Shown one piece after another: positions 4,855-8,765 of a DNA stretch of 8,765 bases (within the stretch, counting starts at the first letter, position 1; every line of letters starts with the position of its first letter). The translations under genes and the position numbers were made by a program. This DNA is from Eubacterium sp. Lineage in GTDB: Bacteria; Bacillota; Clostridia; Lachnospirales; Lachnospiraceae. The notes under the pieces were generated by a model. It did no database searches. It saw only the letters and a list, made by a program, of their open reading frames with translations, and was not told the DNA's origin. Location of the stretch: contig DNFT01000033.1 in the NCBI GenBank assembly GCA_003486385.1, forward strand, positions 17,355 to 26,119. Reading direction: 5' to 3'.

Positions 4855-6185
4855 AATTAAGCTACGAAGATGCCATGAAGCTTATCCACAATGCAGAAAA
4901 GGCGGGCAGCATCATGGGTGTGGATACCATGCGTGAGCTTATGAATCATCTTGGCAATCCTCAGGACAAGCTAAAGGTGATACACATTGCCGGAACGAAC
5001 GGTAAGGGTTCGACTCTTGCGATGCTTTCGACAATCCTCACCACGGCCGGGTATAAAGTCGGACGGTATATCTCACCAACCCTTGTCACATATCTCGAAC
5101 GGATACAGATTGATGGTGAATATATTTCAGAAAATGCTTTTGCCAGTATCATGGGAGAGCTTGCGGATGCAGTTGAGGCTATGAAGCTGTCTGCTTCAAG
5201 GCTACCGACCGCTTTTGAGCTTGAGACTGCGGCGGCATTTCTGTATTTTTACAGACAGAAGGTGGATTTCGTTGTGTTAGAGACCGGTCTTGGCGGTGAA
5301 TATGACGCAACTAACGTATGTTCAAATCCGCTGTGCTGTGTATTTACGTCAATCGGCTTAGACCACATGGGCATACTTGGGAATACATTGAATGAGATTG
5401 CCTCAGTCAAGGCAGGAATCATCATGCCTGAGACAACAGTCATCACCACCACACAGGAAAGTGAGGCGATGAATGTTATTAGGAACAAATGTTCAGATAC
5501 CGGCAGCAGGCTTATAACATCAGATTATATGACAGACGCCATGAACATAAGCTACGCCTCATGTCCCTGGGATGATGATTGTACATGCTACACCCACAGA
5601 AGGGCAGGACTTATCAGGCTCAGGCTGCGCGGAACTTACCAGATTATCAACTCATGCCTTGCAATATCATGTGTTGAGGCACTTATGGACATGGGGTATA
5701 ATATTTCCTATTCAGACATCAGAGCTGGTATTTATGCTACGCAGTGGTTTGGACGCTTAAGTCTTATCGGCAGCCAGCCGCCATTCTTTGTTGACGGAGC
5801 ACACAATGAGCCCGCCGCAAGGCAGCTTAGAACATCTGTTCTTGAATATTTTACAACCGAAAGCCTTGGCTGCCGCAGGCTGATATACATAATGGGTGTG
5901 TTCGCAGACAAGGACTATGAGAAAATAATCGAACTTATGCTCCCTATGGCTGACCATATTTTTACAATAGCCACTCCCGGCAATGTCCGGGCTATGCCGG
6001 CAGAGGAGCTTGCGGAGCATATAAACAAAAAGAAAAATATTGCCGAGGCATGCTGTAATATCGAAGCAGCAGTCGAAAGAGCAGTTACTTATAATAATGG
6101 TGATGTGGCGGTGCTTGCATTTGGCTCACTTTCGCATCTTAACCGGATAAGAGAGGCATACAACGAATGGATAAGGAAAAGATAA
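4851..6185 (+). CDS. folC: Folylpolyglutamate synthase/dihydrofolate synthase
   Basis: A 444-residue Mur-ligase-type ATP-dependent ligase, full length. It adds glutamate to dihydropteroate and/or extends the polyglutamate tail of folates. The P-loop is HIAGTNGKGST (45-55). The Mur-ligase segment LETGLGGEYDATNV (143-156) is followed by SIGLDHMGILGNTLNEIASV and K187, the expected carbamylated lysine. WFGRLSLI (299-306) and DGAHN (315-319) belong to the C-terminal substrate and nucleotide domain. Where many relatives read GGRLDATN, this one reads GGEYDATN, a modest change beside conserved residues. The start overlaps the rsfS stop; GAGG (4837-4840) and AAGGA (4843-4847) lie upstream. The end overlaps folE by 19 bp. 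The sequence alone does not show whether it has both DHFS and FPGS activity, but being the only copy beside folP makes a bifunctional enzyme likely. Confidence 0.94.
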   Translation: MKLSYEDAMKLIHNAEKAGSIMGVDTMRELMNHLGNPQDKLKVIHIAGTNGKGSTLAMLSTILTTAGYKVGRYISPTLVTYLERIQIDGEYISENAFASIMGELADAVEAMKLSASRLPTAFELETAAAFLYFYRQKVDFVVLETGLGGEYDATNVCSNPLCCVFTSIGLDHMGILGNTLNEIASVKAGIIMPETTVITTTQESEAMNVIRNKCSDTGSRLITSDYMTDAMNISYASCPWDDDCTCYTHRRAGLIRLRLRGTYQIINSCLAISCVEALMDMGYNISYSDIRAGIYATQWFGRLSLIGSQPPFFVDGAHNEPAARQLRTSVLEYFTTESLGCRRLIYIMGVFADKDYEKIIELMLPMADHIFTIATPGNVRAMPAEELAEHINKKKNIAEACCNIEAAVERAVTYNNGDVAVLAFGSLSHLNRIREAYNEWIRKR

Positions 6186-6808
6186 AGGATGGGGTTAAGC
6201 TGATTCTTGAAGGAATCGGTGAGGATATATCACGCGAAGGGCTGCTTGAAACACCCGGCAGAATCGCGCGTATGTATGAGGAAATATTTGCCGGGATAGA
6301 CAAGGACAGAACCGCACAATACAGGGCATCGGCTTCATATCCGGATATTCCGGATAAAAATGAGAGTGCTTCTAAGGATAATGATGAGATAATTGTCCGC
6401 GACATCCTTTCAAAAACCTTTGCGGCGCAGAAGGGGCAGCTCATACTCGAGAAGGACATCACCTTTTACTCAATGTGCGAACACCATCTGCTTCCTTTTT
6501 ACGGAAAGGCACATATTGCCTACATTTCAAACGGCAGGGTAGCAGGTCTTAGCAAGCTTGCAAGAACGGTGGAGGAGTACGCCAAGCGCCCGCAGCTTCA
6601 AGAGCGCCTGACCGCACAGATTGCTGATGCCATTATGAAATATCTTCATGCAGATGGAGTCATGGTTGTTATCGAGGCCGAACATATGTGTATGACCATG
6701 CGCGGTGTGAAAAAACCGGGCAGCAGGACAATGACCTATGTATGCAGAGGTTCCTTTGAGAATGATAGTGCGGCTGTGGACAGAGTACTGAATATGATAA
6801 AATACTGA
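6167..6808 (+). CDS. folE: GTP cyclohydrolase I
   Basis: A 213-residue enzyme that converts GTP to 7,8-dihydroneopterin triphosphate and formate, the first step of folate synthesis. It acts as a cytoplasmic homodecamer. Zinc ligands are visible: C104 and H107 in YSMCEHHLLPFYGKAHIAYI, and C175 in AEHMCMTMRGVKKPGSRT. GRVAGLSKLARTVEEYAKRP is the conserved active-site helix region. The N-terminal LLETPGRIARMYEEIFAGI is typical of the family. Between it and the core, residues about 46-80 form a longer, Ser/Asp/Asn-rich linker than in E. coli FolE. ATG 6167 lies inside the end of folC, with GAGAGG (6151-6156) 10 nt upstream, suggesting coupled translation. This is the zinc-dependent type I enzyme, not the FolE2 type. 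Confidence 0.96.
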   Translation: MDKEKIKDGVKLILEGIGEDISREGLLETPGRIARMYEEIFAGIDKDRTAQYRASASYPDIPDKNESASKDNDEIIVRDILSKTFAAQKGQLILEKDITFYSMCEHHLLPFYGKAHIAYISNGRVAGLSKLARTVEEYAKRPQLQERLTAQIADAIMKYLHADGVMVVIEAEHMCMTMRGVKKPGSRTMTYVCRGSFENDSAAVDRVLNMIKY

Positions 6809-6854
6809 GCACAATTAATTTCTTTTGTCTCATAAATCATTAAGGAGAATATTT

Positions 6855-7703
6855 ATGCTTATCGGAAATAAGAATTTTGACCTTGAAAACAGTGCCTATG
6901 TGTGTGGCATTTTAAACGTAACACCCGATTCATTTTCAGACGGAGGACGTTACAATAATATTGATGCTGCTCTTTTTCATACGGAGGAAATGATAAAGGA
7001 TGGAGCTGCTCTTATAGATATCGGTGGGGAATCCGCACGTCCGGGTTACACGATGATATCTGATGATGAGGAGATTGAGCGCGTTGTGCCTGTTATCAGA
7101 GCTGTAAAAGCACGTTTTGACATACCTGTATCACTTGATACATACAAGGCAGGTGTTGCGGCAGCGGGAATTGAGGCAGGTGCAGACCTTATAAATGATA
7201 TATGGGGGCTTATGCACAACACAAGCACCTCCGATGACGGCAGCATTGTATCGCCAATGGCTGTGCTGCTCGCAAAATCCGGTCTTCCATGCTGTCTTAT
7301 GCATAACAGGAAATCAGATAAATACAATGACTTTATCACCGATTATCTTGATGATAACAGACTTATCATCGACTGTGCGTTAAAGCACGGCATATCTAAG
7401 GAAAATATTATCCTTGACCCGGGCGTCGGCTTTGCCAAATCGCTGGAACAAAACCTGATTGCAATAAATACGCTTGACAAGCTCTGTGCACTGGGTTACC
7501 CTGTTCTTCTTGGAACCTCAAGAAAATCCGTAGTAGGGCTCACACTCGACCTTCCAAGGGATGAGCGCGTGGAGGGAACCGTCGCTACAAGCGTTATCGG
7601 GCTTATGCGCGGTGCCTCAATATTCAGGGTACATGATGTTAAGGAGAACTTCCGCGCACTTAAGATGGCAGCAGCAGTTATTGGAAAAAGCTTTAATGCA
7701 TAA
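6855..7703 (+). CDS. folP: Dihydropteroate synthase
   Basis: A 282-residue TIM-barrel enzyme that condenses 6-hydroxymethyl-7,8-dihydropterin diphosphate with p-aminobenzoate; it is the sulfonamide target. Both signature motifs are clear: GILNVTPDSFSDGGRY (18-33) and IDIGGESARPG (54-64). Other conserved points are SLDTYKAG with D95, LINDIWG with N114, LDPGVGFAKS with D188, GTSRKS with K224, and FRVHDV with R258 and H260. ATG 6855 is chosen because AAGGAG (6842-6847) sits 7 nt before it; the same frame is open back to TTG 6825, but that start lacks a ribosome binding site. The segment after NDIWG (about 117-133) is slightly longer than usual. It follows folE by 46 bp without a visible terminator. 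Confidence 0.96.
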   Translation: MLIGNKNFDLENSAYVCGILNVTPDSFSDGGRYNNIDAALFHTEEMIKDGAALIDIGGESARPGYTMISDDEEIERVVPVIRAVKARFDIPVSLDTYKAGVAAAGIEAGADLINDIWGLMHNTSTSDDGSIVSPMAVLLAKSGLPCCLMHNRKSDKYNDFITDYLDDNRLIIDCALKHGISKENIILDPGVGFAKSLEQNLIAINTLDKLCALGYPVLLGTSRKSVVGLTLDLPRDERVEGTVATSVIGLMRGASIFRVHDVKENFRALKMAAAVIGKSFNA

Positions 7704-7806
7704 TATGCATAAATATAATACGTTATACACTCGTACATTAAGTTAGCATGTTTTGACCCCTACATCATTCTATAGAAATATATTCTTCACAGAAGGAGTA
7801 CTACAA

Positions 7807-8679
7807 ATGGACATAATTCATATAAAAAATCTTGAAGTATTTGCCAATCATGGTGTATTTGAGGAGGAGAATCGTCTTGGGCAGAAATTTATAATAAACG
7901 CTGACCTGTATACTGATTTTAGGGATTCAGTTGGACATCGTGTATTCACTGAGGACTTTCAGCATGCCGGCTACACACCGGAAGACCTTGATTCTTCCAT
8001 AGACTATGGAATGGCATCTGAAAAAATTGCAGAATTTCTGACAAATGATACGTATGAGCTTATTGAGACGGCTGCAAGCAGGCTTGCGGAGTATCTGCTC
8101 ACAACGATACCGCACTTACACAAAATACACCTTGAAATAAAGAAGCCCTGGGCTCCTGTAAAGCTGCCAATGGAAACTGTATCTGTTGAACTTACAAGAG
8201 GCTGGCATCGTGTATATTTATCACTTGGCTCCAATATGGGAGAGCGTGAAATATACCTGCAGAACGCACTTAATGCCCTGCAGAACCATTCCTGTATCCG
8301 TCTGAATAAAGTATCACCTATATATGAAACTGAGCCATACGGCGGAGTAGAGCAGCAGAGCTTTTTGAACTGCTGTGCCGCTGTCGATACAATTCTCGAA
8401 CCGAATGAGCTGCTGGATTTTCTTAACGCTGTTGAAGCCGTGAACAACCGTACCCGCGAAATCCACTGGGGACCAAGGACACTTGATATAGATATTCTTC
8501 TGTATGATGACCTGATTATGCATACAGAAAGACTCTGTATTCCACATATCGACATGCACAACCGCATGTTCGTGCTTAAGCCGCTCAGCGATATTGCACC
8601 TTACGCATACCACCCGGTCAAGCGTGCTGTGGTGCAGGAGCTTCTTGCAGAACTTGAGCAGAATAAAATAGGTAAATAA
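7807..8679 (+). CDS. folK: Bifunctional dihydroneopterin aldolase/HPPK (FolB-FolK fusion)
   Basis: A 290-residue fusion. Residues 1 to about 134 are dihydroneopterin aldolase (FolB), which makes 6-hydroxymethyl-dihydropterin. E21 in GVFEEENRLGQ and K113 in EIKKPWAP are the likely catalytic pair, with SIDYG and LIETAASRLAE also conserved. Residues about 135-290 are HPPK (FolK), which transfers pyrophosphate from ATP to give the FolP substrate. VYLSLGSNMGERE, PIYETEPYG and WGPRTLDIDILLYDD are typical, with D217 and D219 as magnesium ligands. The two domains meet at TRGWHRVYLSLG with almost no linker. The start is ATG 7807, with AAGGAG (7793-7798) at 8-nt spacing; the upstream TTG 7753 lacks support. 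The FolB half has an extra stretch near residues 43-58 (GHRVFTEDFQHAGYTP). FolBK fusions are known in Firmicutes. The gene is 103 bp after folP and probably co-transcribed with it. Confidence 0.95.
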   Translation: MDIIHIKNLEVFANHGVFEEENRLGQKFIINADLYTDFRDSVGHRVFTEDFQHAGYTPEDLDSSIDYGMASEKIAEFLTNDTYELIETAASRLAEYLLTTIPHLHKIHLEIKKPWAPVKLPMETVSVELTRGWHRVYLSLGSNMGEREIYLQNALNALQNHSCIRLNKVSPIYETEPYGGVEQQSFLNCCAAVDTILEPNELLDFLNAVEAVNNRTREIHWGPRTLDIDILLYDDLIMHTERLCIPHIDMHNRMFVLKPLSDIAPYAYHPVKRAVVQELLAELEQNKIGK

Positions 8680-8765
8680 AATAAGTGAAATCCACTTCAA
8701 GATACTACCCACATCTTAATTATAATATATGATTCGAGTGTCAAAACATGTCAATTTAGTTTATG
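8680..8765. promoter_or_regulatory. Intergenic end region with TATAAT and paired TGTCAA
   Basis: No gene is visible. A perfect TATAAT sits at 8721-8726, but the best upstream match (TTCAAG, 8696-8701) has a 19-bp spacer, so a promoter for a downstream gene is only possible. TGTCAA occurs at 8739-8744 and 8749-8754, exactly 10 bp apart; read on the minus strand these are TTGACA hexamers. AAGTG/CACTT (8683-8697) is a weak 5-bp hairpin without a T-run, so I do not call a terminator for the fol operon here. Confidence 0.25.

Noticed and set aside
7695..7711. ATGCAT repeats after folP as an operator
   Set aside because: A short A/T-rich self-complementary sequence with no supporting context; likely chance.
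7753..7784. Possible promoter before folBK (TTGACC with a downstream TATATT)
   Set aside because: The best -10 match is at 20-bp spacing and the 17-bp spacing gives only AAATAT; co-transcription with folP is simpler.
8004..8567. Long minus-strand ORF (187 residues) opposite folBK
   Set aside because: It lies entirely antisense to a well-supported FolB-FolK gene, is Ser/Cys/Arg-rich as expected of a shadow frame, and shows no motif.
8683..8717. Hairpins after folBK as an operon terminator
   Set aside because: Stems are only 5 bp and no T-run follows; the true terminator may lie beyond the window.

Overview
The window looks like chromosomal DNA from a moderately AT-rich Firmicute, most likely a gut Lachnospiraceae (Roseburia/Agathobacter/Lachnospira-like). 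Three things suggest this: strong AGGAG/GGAGG ribosome binding sites, a yqeK-rsfS pair followed by a tight folC-folE-folP-folBK cluster, and mobile-element debris (MobC, relaxase, large serine recombinase) of the type common in that family. The assignment rests on protein character and gene order, not on any database search.

Region 1 (1-1824) holds one large gene, an unusually long sigma-70-family factor. It has sigma regions 2 and 4, then a winged-helix-like segment, then about 300 residues I do not recognise. A 7-bp hairpin lies just before its ribosome binding site, and a good intrinsic terminator follows it.

Region 2 (about 1826-3870) is a graveyard of an integrative/mobilizable element, and no gene in it is clearly complete. 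On the minus strand are a 50-residue HTH (XRE-like) protein that stops early and an overlapping 37-residue basic ORF, behind a good promoter. On the plus strand are the C-terminal end of a MobC-like protein, the N-terminal end of a relaxase, the C-terminal end of a large serine recombinase joined directly to that relaxase stub, and an AAA ATPase with a large internal out-of-frame deletion. A short ORF of unknown nature follows. The pattern fits repeated internal deletions in an old element.

Region 3 (3892-8679) is a compact, co-directional housekeeping operon: yqeK (Ap4A-type HD hydrolase), rsfS (ribosomal silencing factor), folC, folE, folP and a folB-folK fusion. RsfS/FolC and FolC/FolE overlap. 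The fol genes cover GTP cyclohydrolase I, dihydroneopterin aldolase, HPPK, dihydropteroate synthase and folylpolyglutamate/dihydrofolate synthase. That is nearly the whole tetrahydrofolate route from GTP; the dephosphorylation step, pABA synthesis and DHFR are not in the window. The element debris ends only 21 bp before yqeK, where nadD often sits in Firmicutes. I see no terminator between the ATPase promoter (3134-3162) and the end of folBK, so the debris may now supply transcription to the folate operon. The last 86 bp are intergenic.

I did not find a convincing new defence or regulatory system. The most interesting items are the C-terminal domain of the sigma factor, the relaxase/recombinase junction, the internally deleted ATPase and the possible promoter capture of the folate operon.
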